A stretch of 64,000 nt of DNA from Polaromonas sp. GTDB taxonomy: Bacteria > Pseudomonadota > Gammaproteobacteria > Burkholderiales > Burkholderiaceae_C. Location of the stretch: NCBI RefSeq assembly GCF_029945685.1, contig NZ_JAQSDA010000006.1:1-64000 (forward strand), given 5' to 3'. The translations under genes were made by a program, and so were the position numbers. The first letter of the stretch is position 1. Every line of letters starts with the position of its first letter. A model generated the notes under the pieces. It was not told the origin of the DNA. It did not search any database and worked only from the letters and a program-made list of their open reading frames with translations. Shown here piece after piece: positions 33,628 through 42,299 of this stretch.

Positions 33628-35592
33628 TTGAGCTTCTCGGACCAACAAACGCAGCTGATCTGCGTCCAGGGGCATGCTGTTGCCTTGGCTGGTCCAGGGT
33701 CGGGAAAAACCTCCACAATCATTGAAAAGATTGCCCGGCTGCTGCAGCAACCGGGCAACTCCGTCGTGGCGTGCTCGTTTACACGGGAGGGTGCTGAGGA
33801 GATCAGGCGCCGGCTGACCAAGCGGATTGGGGACGCAGCAATGGCGAGCGCCGACATCCGTATCGGGACCTTCCACAGCGTCATAGCGGAGCATCGAAAG
33901 ACCTTTGGCCGTAGCCCCAAGATGATCTCTCCCGCGCACCAGATGAAGACTCTGGCGACCGTTGCGCGAGAACATGGCATGTCGCTGGGCGACGTGATCC
34001 CAGAATTTGAGGAAATCAAGCACCAGTTGTCGCCGCCTGACGCCAACTCGCTCCCAGCCTGGTTCACGGACTACGAAAGCCACCTGAAGACCCTGGGTGC
34101 GATAGACCTGCAGGATCTCATCCGAACTACGGTCCAGCAGATGGCGCTTTCCGCGAAACTTCCCGAGCCACCCGATTCGCCGCCTGACGACGAAGAACCA
34201 ATGCCCCTGCGCCTTGCGTTCGCAGCCGCGGCATATCGGGACGCTTTCAACAAGAAGCGGGAGGAACTGAGCCTACGAATCGAAGCTTGCCGGCGGAAAG
34301 GCAACACGCAGGAAGCAGTGCAGCTGCAGGCAGAACTGACCAGGACATCAAACGAGGGCGGGGCGCTGCCGCTACTGCCTGCGACGCACCTGGTGATCGA
34401 CGAATCGCAGGACAATGACGAACTCCAGTTCGCCCTTGCAACGCTGCACGCCCTGGCCGGCGTTACCACCACGCTGATCGGCGACGACGATCAGACGATC
34501 TATGAATGGCGAAGAGCCATGGGCTATCCAGGCTTGCTCTCGTTTGCCAACACTTTCAACGCGACCGTCATCACGCTGGGCGACAACTACCGGTCGCTCC
34601 GCACGATAGTCGAAGCCGCGGACCAGCTCATCCGCCACAACAACGGCCACCGCATCGAGAAAGTGTTCGTGGCCAAGCGCGGTCCTGGCGGGTCGGTGCT
34701 GGCCGAGCAGACCAACACCGAATGGGGCATGGTCGAGCTATCCGCGAAGATCATCCTTGAGCACACACAAGAATGCGCGGACCCTAGCGGCCGATTCAAA
34801 AGGCAGGTTGAGACAGGTCAGTTCGGGATACTTAGTCGCAACAATTTCATATTGGACGACATCGAGGCCGAGCTGATGCGAGAGGGAGTGCGGTACGTGC
34901 GGCAGGGGACTTCGATTCTCCAGAAGGAAGCTGCAAAGTACATCTATGAACTGCTCGGTGCCGTGTACGGGTTCGACATAAAGGGCATTAGCTTCCTCCT
35001 GCAGATCCATGGCGTGAGCGCCTCGATGACGAACAACGTATGCCGGGAGATCACTGGCCACGAGAAGGACTTTGTGAATGGAAGGCTGGGAAATTTCCAG
35101 CGATTCGGCGAGGGTTCCGACGCAATTGATCGGACGGTCGGATGGCTAGTTGCGCGACGAGCCGAGGTCGACGAGAAGACAAAGTCGAGGGAAGTCATCG
35201 GCAGCGTGTGCGCCGTTGTACGGGAGGTGCTCCATCCAGCGGGGCCATGGGACAGGAAGAACATCCAGAATCGAAAGTGCATTGCCGCCGTTCAACGGTG
35301 TTTGGAGCGGATGAACCAACCGGTGCTGACCCGTGTGGCAATGCTCCAGAATCGTGATTTCAAGGGCGCAGAGAGAAACGCCGTGAGCCTGATGACCTTC
35401 CACGGGAGTAAGGGCTTGGAGTTCAACAAGGTGATCCTGCTCGGAGCCGATGACGACGTATGCCCTGGCAAAGGTGAGTTCCAGTCCGAGCGACGCTTGT
35501 TCTACGTGGCTGTTACCCGGGCGAAGGACTCAATGCTGGCGCTCTACAGCGGGAAGCCTTCGCGGTACCTGGCCGAGATGGGTCTTACTTAA
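33628..35592 (+). CDS. UvrD/Rep-type superfamily 1 DNA helicase
   Basis: A 654-residue helicase starting at TTG 33628, two bases after the upstream stop. SF1 motifs appear in order: Q-motif (FSDQQTQLICVQG), Walker A (GPGSGKTSTI, about residues 21-30), motif II (HLVIDESQDND), motif III (IGDDDQTIYEWR), motif IV (LGDNYRSL), motif V (SLMTFHGSKGLEFNKVILLGAD) and motif VI (LFYVAVTRAK). Polarity should be 3'-5'. It may assist rolling-circle/leading-strand events in plasmid transfer or repair. A tail of extra domains seen in UvrD is absent. Confidence 0.9.
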   Translation: MSFSDQQTQLICVQGHAVALAGPGSGKTSTIIEKIARLLQQPGNSVVACSFTREGAEEIRRRLTKRIGDAAMASADIRIGTFHSVIAEHRKTFGRSPKMISPAHQMKTLATVAREHGMSLGDVIPEFEEIKHQLSPPDANSLPAWFTDYESHLKTLGAIDLQDLIRTTVQQMALSAKLPEPPDSPPDDEEPMPLRLAFAAAAYRDAFNKKREELSLRIEACRRKGNTQEAVQLQAELTRTSNEGGALPLLPATHLVIDESQDNDELQFALATLHALAGVTTTLIGDDDQTIYEWRRAMGYPGLLSFANTFNATVITLGDNYRSLRTIVEAADQLIRHNNGHRIEKVFVAKRGPGGSVLAEQTNTEWGMVELSAKIILEHTQECADPSGRFKRQVETGQFGILSRNNFILDDIEAELMREGVRYVRQGTSILQKEAAKYIYELLGAVYGFDIKGISFLLQIHGVSASMTNNVCREITGHEKDFVNGRLGNFQRFGEGSDAIDRTVGWLVARRAEVDEKTKSREVIGSVCAVVREVLHPAGPWDRKNIQNRKCIAAVQRCLERMNQPVLTRVAMLQNRDFKGAERNAVSLMTFHGSKGLEFNKVILLGADDDVCPGKGEFQSERRLFYVAVTRAKDSMLALYSGKPSRYLAEMGLT

Positions 35593-35670
35593 TCCCGAAG
35601 CGCAGGTGGCGCGGCGCACGGCCAGCTCCGCTGGCCCGGGCAGGTGACGGCTTTCCCGGCCGTGAGCGGA

Positions 35671-36237
35671 TCAAAGGCGTTCGGCGTAGGGAACCGCCCT
35701 GCCACTCAGCATGCCGCCCTCATACGCGCGTTGGCGCCCATACGCCACCGTTCCCTTGATGCTGCCGCTGGCAGCAAGGACGAGCAGACCCTTCGTCACG
35801 ATCGCGTCGCCGTCCTTCTCAGGGGCGGATACCTTGCCGGCAACGACCACGTACTCGTCAGACTCAATAGACCCCACGACCTCGCCACCTGGCTTCACGA
35901 TCACGGGAGCGGACCCGGCCATGATTCTGCCCTCGACAGTTCCGGAAATGACCACGGCGTTGCCGTTCGACACCAGGTCGGCCTTGATGACAACGCCGGC
36001 AGGAATCAGCAGGACTTTCTCCGCATCAATGCTTTTGATGAACTGCTCAACCTCGAGGCTCAGTGGCGCTTCCGGGGCGATGACGGTCTCTTCCCTTGTG
36101 TCGGCGCTGTGCACAACCGCCAGCGCTGGCGTTGTGCGGCTGCCGGACAGCTCCGCAGGCGCGCCGGACGAGCTGGCACCTGCGGAATCCGGTCCGGATT
36201 CAATGTGACCGGGGAATGAGGAAGTGGTTGCGTTCAT
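35671..36237 (-). CDS. Bactofilin-like polymer-forming protein
   Basis: A 188-residue protein with an AAAGGAG ribosome site. The N-terminal 60 residues are Ser/Ala-rich. Residues about 75-175 carry the bactofilin beta-helix pattern of short repeated strands (LIPAGVVIKADLVSNGNAVVISGTVEG, IVKPGGEVVGSIESDEYVVVAGKV, LAASGSIKG). Bactofilins assemble into filaments without nucleotide and often localise cell-wall or pilus machinery. A plasmid copy next to a membrane-anchored Pro-rich protein could serve as a scaffold for the transfer apparatus. Confidence 0.78.
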   Translation of the reverse strand: MNATTSSFPGHIESGPDSAGASSSGAPAELSGSRTTPALAVVHSADTREETVIAPEAPLSLEVEQFIKSIDAEKVLLIPAGVVIKADLVSNGNAVVISGTVEGRIMAGSAPVIVKPGGEVVGSIESDEYVVVAGKVSAPEKDGDAIVTKGLLVLAASGSIKGTVAYGRQRAYEGGMLSGRAVPYAERL

Positions 36238-36256
36238 GGGTTCTCCTTTGGGTGAA

Positions 36257-37312
36257 TTAATTGAGTACGAGCTGTTCGCCCTTGGACGTCACCGCCGTTG
36301 AGGCCGCCTTATCGACAGACTTCAGGGTTGAACCATCGGGAAGCTGTTGGCCAACCTTCACGATCATGGGTAGCCGCGTCGTAGGGTTTGTGACGACGAT
36401 GCTCGCGGGATCCTGAACGGCAAGCATGCGGACACTACTCTTTGCACCAGGTGCGGGCGTGCCGGCCTTCGCGGTCAGGACAACGGGCCCGGACGCGGCG
36501 GCGGGTGCCTGGACGACAGGCGCGGAAGTGTTGCCCTGAGCCGCAGTGGGTTTTGCGAGCTGCAATGCCGGCTCATTGAACACTGCAATTTTGCTGTCCT
36601 CGGGTGAAGCGGGAGCTTGTCCCTTCGGTTGCGCGACCGGTGCGGGCGCTTTACGTTCAGGGACGACCGCGGCAGCGACAGGACTTGGCATTGGGAGCGC
36701 CAGACGCGCTGGCAATGGCGCCGCGGGTTGGGACGGTGGTGGCGTGACTTTGCCGGAACTGACGTTCGACTGCGTGACCGGAGGTTTCGCTGCGGCCGCT
36801 GGCGCGGTGTTGGGTGCGGGGGCCAATGCCTTTTGGGCCGTCGCTGGTGCTTGCTGGGCTGGTGGTGGCGGCGACAGATCTGCGCGCTGAGCCGATGCGC
36901 CATCCTCCAGGGGTTTGGCGTCAGCCTCAACGATGGGCGGAGGCAATTTACTGAGGTCGATTGGCTCGGACCCGTATGAAGAGGGTGCAATGCTGATCGA
37001 TTGCGGATGGATCGGTTGGTTTGTAGAAGGTGGCGCGAACGGCAATCCGGCCGTGAATGGCGGAAGGCTTGTGAAACCAGTTGCGATGAGCGCCCCCGCG
37101 AGCAGCGCGGCCGAGACCTGGAAACTACCTCGTGTCCAGAACCGGCTTGCGATCAGCCGTGCCCACCGTGATGCGCGTTGCCCGGAGGACTCTATCTTCC
37201 AATTTCCGGTGCCTTCATCCTGCAGCAGGTATTGGCCGGGCTTGGCATTGTGCTCAAGAGCCATCCTTCCAAGGGGTAGCGAGATTTGTAGTTGGTGCAC
37301 GGTTGATTTCAT
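36257..37312 (-). CDS. Bitopic Pro/Ala-rich membrane protein with PilP/GspC-like C-terminus
   Basis: A 351-residue protein from ATG 37312; a GTG at 37339 is upstream in frame. A cytoplasmic basic N-terminus is followed by one membrane helix (about 64-82, FQVSAALLAGALIATGF), a very long Pro/Ala/Lys linker (about 90-300) and a small C-terminal beta domain (PASIVVTNPTTRLPMIVKVGQQLPDGSTLKSV...GEQLVLN). The last resembles the HR-type domain of PilP/GspC, which docks secretins. It is followed by the bactofilin gene and is preceded by the shared promoter motif. Role as an envelope-spanning linker is inferred. Confidence 0.6.
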   Translation of the reverse strand: MKSTVHQLQISLPLGRMALEHNAKPGQYLLQDEGTGNWKIESSGQRASRWARLIASRFWTRGSFQVSAALLAGALIATGFTSLPPFTAGLPFAPPSTNQPIHPQSISIAPSSYGSEPIDLSKLPPPIVEADAKPLEDGASAQRADLSPPPPAQQAPATAQKALAPAPNTAPAAAAKPPVTQSNVSSGKVTPPPSQPAAPLPARLALPMPSPVAAAVVPERKAPAPVAQPKGQAPASPEDSKIAVFNEPALQLAKPTAAQGNTSAPVVQAPAAASGPVVLTAKAGTPAPGAKSSVRMLAVQDPASIVVTNPTTRLPMIVKVGQQLPDGSTLKSVDKAASTAVTSKGEQLVLN

Positions 37313-37359
37313 GGTGAGTGTGGGGACGGATGCGCCCACACGGGCTGCTTTGAATTGAT

Positions 37360-37406
37360 TTTTGAGCGAAACCGCTCACGCAAATCCGGGGAAATGTGCC
37401 TGAATT
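37360..37406 (-). promoter_or_regulatory. Predicted activator-dependent promoter of the 36.3 kb gene
   Basis: Minus strand: AATT (37403-37406), CAGGCA, CATTTCC (37390-37396), 24 bases, TCAAAA (37360-37365). Predicted transcription start is about 30 bases before ATG 37312. An inverted repeat GAGCG/CGCTC lies in the spacer. Confidence 0.55.
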
Positions 37407-37451
37407 CGTTAATTTCCCCCCGGCGTGCACGGCTTAAAGAAAAGTCACTGC

Positions 37452-37480
37452 AAAAAAAAACGCCCCGATTGGGGCGTTTT
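37452..37480 (-). terminator. Rho-independent terminator after primase gene
   Basis: A perfect seven-base-pair stem (ACGCCCC / GGGGCGT) with GATT loop sits 18 bases past the primase stop. It is followed on the minus strand by nine T. Four T follow on the plus strand too. It isolates the primase operon from the 36.3 kb gene's promoter. Confidence 0.88.
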
Positions 37481-37497
37481 GTAGAGAATTTGGTCCG

Positions 37498-38613
37498 TCA
37501 CGCAGCAACCTCCTGAAGGAAGTTGACCATGTCCGTACCTTGAACCTCGGGTGTACGAATGACCACCTTGAGAGATCCATCGAGCAACCGTGCTTGCACG
37601 TCTGCTCGTTCGACCAGGCGGCGAGCCGCATCGAGGCCAGGGTTTCCGCCCCGCACCGTCAGATGATCGTTATCGGCGAAGATGACCAATGACGTTATTG
37701 CCGCAGGGACAAAGAAATTGGCCATGCCGGTATCTGCCACAACGGACCACGTAGGAACGCTGGAATAGACCATTGCAGCCAACGCAGTCTCAATGCCCTC
37801 ACCAATGCCCAGAACGCCGTCTACAGGCTTCGCGAGCCGTATCTGGTAGTGCCGGGCCCCAATCGAAGGCATGAGCTTCTTGGCAGGGAGATCCACCAAC
37901 TGAGTTGGATCGTCCGAGTCAGGTTCGCTAAGGGCGAGCTTCTTGCCGTTTGGCGTCAGAAACGTCCGGTGGATGTTGCATGCACGCCCGGTCTCGTCAA
38001 CTACCGCGGCAACCATGCATGGATGGAGGCCGTAGTTCTTGCCCAATTCACCGTTGCTCCCCGGCTGGCCGAAGAACGGGAGTCCTGGGTGATACCGCAG
38101 AGCAGCTGGAAACACCTCAAGCCCAGGGATGCGGCTGTGGAGATATTTGGCAACCGGATCGCCTTCGACGATCGGCCTGGCTTCTGACCAGATCTTCGCG
38201 TACTTCGCGCGGAGGCGCGCAATCGCTTCTTCTGGCTTGCCCTCAGGAGCTGGTGCCTTTTTCTTGACGAGCCCGGGCTTGCGCGACGACGGGGTGCCGC
38301 CAAAGTAGTCATAAATGACCCACTTCGCAGCTTCCACATAGGACTTGCCCGTTGCCTTCATGAGGAGCGACATGCCATCCCCATGACCGCACACCGCGCA
38401 ATGCCAGTTTCCGTTCCCGTCCTTGTTTTCAAACCGGAACTTGCCCTTAAGCCCTTCGTGCAAAGGGCACTGAACCTTCTTGTTCCGGAGACTCTCGGAG
38501 GGAATTCCGGCGCCGGCGAGGATGTCAGCCCATTTCCCGTCCGCGAGATCCTTCAGGCGTTCGGACAGGCGCTCTTCAAACTGCGGTGCCTGTTGAGTTG
38601 AGTTTGCTGGCAT
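37498..38613 (-). CDS. Plasmid/phage-type DNA primase (zinc finger + Toprim)
   Basis: A 371-residue primase. The N-terminus has a CHC2-like zinc motif (CPLHEGLKGKF ... WHCAVCGHGDGMSLL). The C-terminal half has Toprim hallmarks: GIGEGIETALAA (about residues 260-271) and SLVIFADND (about 308). The length is like P4/RSF1010-independent phage primases lacking a helicase domain. A GGAAGG ribosome site precedes the ATG. It starts two bases after the previous gene's stop. It could prime the lagging strand during plasmid replication or complementary strand synthesis in recipients. Confidence 0.85.
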   Translation of the reverse strand: MPANSTQQAPQFEERLSERLKDLADGKWADILAGAGIPSESLRNKKVQCPLHEGLKGKFRFENKDGNGNWHCAVCGHGDGMSLLMKATGKSYVEAAKWVIYDYFGGTPSSRKPGLVKKKAPAPEGKPEEAIARLRAKYAKIWSEARPIVEGDPVAKYLHSRIPGLEVFPAALRYHPGLPFFGQPGSNGELGKNYGLHPCMVAAVVDETGRACNIHRTFLTPNGKKLALSEPDSDDPTQLVDLPAKKLMPSIGARHYQIRLAKPVDGVLGIGEGIETALAAMVYSSVPTWSVVADTGMANFFVPAAITSLVIFADNDHLTVRGGNPGLDAARRLVERADVQARLLDGSLKVVIRTPEVQGTDMVNFLQEVAA

Positions 38614-38615
38614 TT

Positions 38616-39092
38616 CTACCTTCCGTAGCTAACTGTCGACGAAGCGAGGATGACCCGCGTTTCGCTCCCGCCCTGGAGTACGTAGACCTGAGAGCCGACG
38701 CGAATGTTCGGATCCTCCTGGGCCACGGCCAAGACGGAGCCCGACGACAGCTTCACGATGAGGATCGAAGCCTTCCGCGTCTCGGCGCCGAATACGGCAC
38801 CGGCTCGCTCGCCCATCAAGCCACAGAGGCCGACGACGGTTGTGCGCGATTGCCAGTCGGACATTTTCCGGGTGGCAGCGCCACAGGCCAGGCCTGCAGC
38901 TGCTGCGCCCACGACGCGCGATGTGCCTGTCGCTTGGACGGCGAGATCGGAACTGACCACGTCAATCACAACGGCCGTTTGCGCGGGCATCGCTCGCCGA
39001 ACGTCATTGGAGTTGTAGTCGGTACCCGAAAACTGGGCGTGGCCGAACGTGGTGAGTGTCAAGGCTGCAATAGCCAGAATAATCTTCTTCAT
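38616..39092 (-). CDS. Small envelope protein with glycine-zipper (SlyB-like)
   Basis: A 158-residue protein from ATG 39092 with an AAGGAAA ribosome site. A signal peptide ends in TTFGHAQ. The Ala/Gly-rich stretch VVGAAAAGLACGAATRK resembles a glycine-zipper region of SlyB/RcpA-like outer-membrane proteins, and the C-terminus has a small beta domain (VLAVAQEDPNIRVGSQVYVLQGG), common in that family. It is transcribed with the primase. There is no lipobox, so it is probably soluble in the periplasm or membrane-associated. Confidence 0.62.
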   Translation of the reverse strand: MKKIILAIAALTLTTFGHAQFSGTDYNSNDVRRAMPAQTAVVIDVVSSDLAVQATGTSRVVGAAAAGLACGAATRKMSDWQSRTTVVGLCGLMGERAGAVFGAETRKASILIVKLSSGSVLAVAQEDPNIRVGSQVYVLQGGSETRVILASSTVSYGR

Positions 39093-39244
39093 GTTGATTT
39101 CCTTGATGGAGAGCGCGTTCCCAAAGGAATGCACCCTTGGGGACGATAAAACAGCGACAAAGCACTGCACTGGCCTCACTGGGGGGAGGCGGCCCGGCAT
39201 GGTTTGCACCACGATTCCTTGATCTTACACTGCAGCCGTCTTTT

Positions 39245-39261
39245 TGAAAACACCCCGAATT
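39245..39261 (-). promoter_or_regulatory. Partial copy of the shared promoter motif before the 38.6 kb gene/primase operon
   Basis: AATT (39258-39261), CGGGGT, GTTTTCA (39245-39251) on the minus strand fits the motif with one change in ATTTC. The spacing to a possible -10 (TAAGAT at 39222-39227) is 17 instead of 24. It lies 153 bases or more from the start codon. Confidence 0.35.
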
Positions 39262-39272
39262 CATGGGTGCGC

Positions 39273-39305
39273 TCAAAAAGACGCTCTCACCCGTGAGGGT
39301 GAGAG
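39273..39305 (-). terminator. Rho-independent terminator after the VWA gene
   Basis: A nine-base-pair perfect stem (CTCTCACCC / GGGTGAGAG) with a GTGA loop sits 14 bases past the stop of the VWA gene and is followed on the minus strand by GCG and then five T. Confidence 0.75.
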
Positions 39306-39319
39306 GTCTGGAGAAAAGG

Positions 39320-41197
39320 CTATGCAGCCTTCGGCAGAAGAATTACCGACTGCATCATCGTTATCACCTGCCGTGGCAGGTCGGAAATCGAATCGACGAC
39401 ACACGAGTTCGGAACCAAGTGACTCACCTGGGTTTCAATCCCGATGGCCATGTGTTCGATCCCATCACCCTCCCCCATTTCGATCATGAGGCTGGCAGCA
39501 GTGAGGTCGTCAGGAGCACCGTCAGTGACGATGAGACAAACGTGCCGCGTCGCAGGAGACGAAAGCAAGACGGTATGCGCGTGGATTAGCGCGACATCCA
39601 TCGGAGTTGTGCCGTTTGGCGCCATCGCTCGGAAGCGATGAGCAACGTCACGGATTGACTCACCCGGGCGAACCAGCTCCGCAACGTCATAGCTTTGGAA
39701 CGGGAAAGCAGATACCGAATACGACACACCCAGGACCTCGTCCAGAGCCAGGCCCAAAGCCAGGGCAGCATCCAGCGCCACTGCACATCGGCCTTTTACC
39801 GACATCGAGTCACTGATGTCCAGCAGCAAGTGAACGGCAGTGTCCACTTTTTGAACCTCAGCCCGGCGCTGGAAAATCCGAGGATTCCCGAGCGCCATTT
39901 TCAGGCCTGCGTCGCGTGTGAGCCGTTTTCCGTACTCTCCACTTGTGTACCGCTTCCGGGTATGGGTCTGAAGAAACTCCTCGATCCCATACTGGAGCGC
40001 CGTCGAGGCAGCTCTAACCCGCTGTATCGCTTCGGCATCGCTCTTTGACCCTTGCACGCCGAACACCTCTGGGATGTTGAAGGTTGCGTCACGATTTGCG
40101 CGCGACTCAACCAGGCTCTGGGACATCTCCTCGCGGATCACGTCACCTCGATCCGCGCCCTCCTCAAGGCCTGGGGTGTCCAAGGCCTCCCGCAGAGACG
40201 CTGTGTAGGACGTCCGCGTACCAGGGAAGCCAGCGGATTGCTCCGGTGCACCGCTTGGGCCGCTTGACGCCGGCATTTGACCGTCGCTTTGCGACCCTGC
40301 GGCACTGGCACCACTCGTAGGTGCATCGGAGCCACCTGCGGTGCTTTCAGCGTTTTGACCGACCTGTCCGGTGCTGTCCTCAGACTGCTCCTCGGGGTCG
40401 CCTTCGCTACCGGGGTCCCCGGCAGCTGCTTCGTCAGGCTCTCCAGGCAAAGTGGCCTCATCGCCATCACCTCCGCCTGTCGATGGCGGCATGGACGGCG
40501 ATTCGGCACCACTGCCTTGCGATCCGTCGCCGGATTCCGCGTTGTCAGGCGCGGACTCCACTTCCGCGAGTTCCTGGCGCAAAAGCCCGACGATTTGGTC
40601 AGCGGCACCGACGACCGCGTGCGTCGACGACGACCAGGCGGCCTGCAGCGCAATCTTCTCGATCTCGTCAGCCAGCGGCTGGGAAACCGAGTTCCTCCAG
40701 ACGTCACGCTGCTGGACGCCGATGCCGGCGACCGCTTTGTAGTGGAGCACCGACTCGTAGAGCCAGTCCTGCAGGTAGCGGATCAGCTTGCGCGGAAGCT
40801 CAGCGTCTGGATCAACGACGCCCTGTCGACCGGTTTCGACAAACTTCAGCGTCAAAGCATCCAGCCAGTGGCGCGCCCCAGGGAACACGCCATTGATGAG
40901 ACGCTCGATGCGGATGTCTTCGAGGACATTCACCAGCATCCTGTGAAGCTCGTCCCCTGGCCTGGTGCCGGCAGCCGCGAAATCGGTGTGCCGAATGTGC
41001 CCGGACTCGTGAACGATGTAGCCGAGCGAATAGATTGCCAGCTCTCCACCGGTATACGGCAGCGGCGGAAGAATAACCACTCGCCCGTTCGTTGCCGCGG
41101 TTGTAGCCCGTGGGTCGGTCCTAAGATCGACTCCGGCACCGGCCGCCACAATGCTCAGCATGTATGGCAGCGACTTGAGCAAAACGGAATCACTCAT
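39320..41197 (-). CDS. CobT-like VWA protein with HExxH motif
   Basis: A 625-residue protein from ATG 41197, with an AAAGGATC ribosome site. The N-terminal region contains VHESGHIRHTD (about residues 73-83), an HExxH zinc-like motif followed by an acidic stretch. An acidic Ser/Gly/Glu/Asp linker (about 215-345) is CobT-like. The C-terminal VWA domain (about 440-620) has the MIDAS DxSxS motif (LLLDISDSMSVKGR) and the later TDG motif (VTDGAPDD). CobT-VWA proteins pair with CobS/MoxR AAA+ ATPases as chelatase-like machines. Such an ATPase is at 47177-48217. Function on plasmids is unknown. Confidence 0.78.
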   Translation of the reverse strand: MSDSVLLKSLPYMLSIVAAGAGVDLRTDPRATTAATNGRVVILPPLPYTGGELAIYSLGYIVHESGHIRHTDFAAAGTRPGDELHRMLVNVLEDIRIERLINGVFPGARHWLDALTLKFVETGRQGVVDPDAELPRKLIRYLQDWLYESVLHYKAVAGIGVQQRDVWRNSVSQPLADEIEKIALQAAWSSSTHAVVGAADQIVGLLRQELAEVESAPDNAESGDGSQGSGAESPSMPPSTGGGDGDEATLPGEPDEAAAGDPGSEGDPEEQSEDSTGQVGQNAESTAGGSDAPTSGASAAGSQSDGQMPASSGPSGAPEQSAGFPGTRTSYTASLREALDTPGLEEGADRGDVIREEMSQSLVESRANRDATFNIPEVFGVQGSKSDAEAIQRVRAASTALQYGIEEFLQTHTRKRYTSGEYGKRLTRDAGLKMALGNPRIFQRRAEVQKVDTAVHLLLDISDSMSVKGRCAVALDAALALGLALDEVLGVSYSVSAFPFQSYDVAELVRPGESIRDVAHRFRAMAPNGTTPMDVALIHAHTVLLSSPATRHVCLIVTDGAPDDLTAASLMIEMGEGDGIEHMAIGIETQVSHLVPNSCVVDSISDLPRQVITMMQSVILLPKAA

Positions 41198-41212
41198 AGG
41201 TGATCCTTTCTG

Positions 41213-41240
41213 AAAAGAGGAGCGGGCCTGAAGGCCCGCT
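41213..41240 (-). terminator. Terminator after DUF3150 gene
   Basis: A stem of GCGGGCC / GGCCCGC with a TGAA loop begins a few bases past the DUF3150 stop and is followed by CTCCTCTTTTC on the minus strand. The T-tract is interrupted, so partial readthrough into the VWA gene is likely. Confidence 0.6.
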
Positions 41241-41243
41241 TGC

Positions 41244-42299
41244 TCAAAAGTTGAAAAAATTCGCCGCTGGTGGCGGCGTGTAGGCGACCGGCTGGAATGC
41301 CGGTCCTCGCGGCTGTTGGGCACCTTGGGAGGTGTCGAACAAGCCTGGCACCTTGATCATCGGCTGCGCGGTCACAGGGACTGGCAACGCTTTAGGCGCA
41401 ACCGCCTTGTACGGCTGGCCGAACGCCTCGTCATAGACCATGGAGACGTCCGACTCGGTCACTTTCGTGCCGATCACAAGTGCCTGGTCCGGAGAACTAA
41501 GCATGGACGTGAGTCCATACAGGTTCCGGAGGTCAGCACCCTCGATGCGCCCCTCTGGCGGCATCACGGACAGAACATGGCGAATCATGCTTGCCAGCGC
41601 CCCGACCCGTGGATCAACGAAGTTGAAGCCGTCGAGCTTGTCAGCCATGGCCAACAGCGGCCGGAACGCCTTGCGCGTGACACCGTCGCGATTCTTCAGA
41701 CTCTCGTCCAGAAGCTTGCTCGATGCCTTGGCGATATCGTTCAGCAGGTTGCCGAGGAGGCCCCCTACTTTGCTTTCGAGACCCTTCGCCATCAAGCCAC
41801 CTTCGTCACCGGCGGAAATGCGGACACCATCCCAGTCGAACTGGATCTGGTCGTCAACGTAAGTAATGTCGAATGCATTGCCCCTGATGATTGCTTCCCA
41901 GCGCGGATTTTGCTTGGCAAATTTGTCAAAGATCAGCGGGTAGCGGGACATCAGGTCTGCCTTGAGGCTCAGTCCTTTTGTCACCAGGACGTTGAGCTCC
42001 TTGGCCAGGTCCTGCGCCTTGTGGTCCGGGATTGCGAAACCACCAAGGAACGGAGCGCCGATGGAGGAGCACGCCCGTTGCATTGCGCCTTTGACTGCAC
42101 TGAGCTTTGCGAGCTCGGCCTTGTCAAAGACGCGTTTGACGCCCAGCGCCATGACCTGCTTTGTTTTGTCGACGTCAATGGTGACATTGAGTGCCGACTG
42201 CAGGTCTGCTGAACTGAGCTTTCTGTTGCCGTGGAAGAGGCGACAGTTGAGAGTGAACAAGCAGATCTTGTCCAGTGTTTGCTTGGCAATTTGTGCCAT
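41244..42299 (-). CDS. DUF3150 family protein
   Basis: A 351-residue protein with a TAGGAG ribosome site. The start (LDKICLFTLNCRLFHGNRKLSSADLQ), the GGFAIPDHKAQDLAKELN segment and the RYPLIFDKFAKQNPRWEAII segment follow DUF3150. Those proteins are encoded with CobS-like AAA+ ATPases and VWA proteins on phages and plasmids. The C-terminus is Pro/Ala-rich. Its role is unknown. The VWA gene follows 46 bases downstream, so the two probably form a unit with the distant CobS-like gene. Confidence 0.75.
   Translation of the reverse strand: MAQIAKQTLDKICLFTLNCRLFHGNRKLSSADLQSALNVTIDVDKTKQVMALGVKRVFDKAELAKLSAVKGAMQRACSSIGAPFLGGFAIPDHKAQDLAKELNVLVTKGLSLKADLMSRYPLIFDKFAKQNPRWEAIIRGNAFDITYVDDQIQFDWDGVRISAGDEGGLMAKGLESKVGGLLGNLLNDIAKASSKLLDESLKNRDGVTRKAFRPLLAMADKLDGFNFVDPRVGALASMIRHVLSVMPPEGRIEGADLRNLYGLTSMLSSPDQALVIGTKVTESDVSMVYDEAFGQPYKAVAPKALPVPVTAQPMIKVPGLFDTSQGAQQPRGPAFQPVAYTPPPAANFFNF

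Noticed and set aside
35593-35670. GGCCAGC/GCTGGCC hairpin between helicase and bactofilin as a terminator
   Set aside because: Short perfect stem but no T-run on either strand; may act weakly, not called.
40277-41203. 308-codon plus-strand frame
   Set aside because: Antisense to the VWA gene; acidic linker codons create long open antisense frames.
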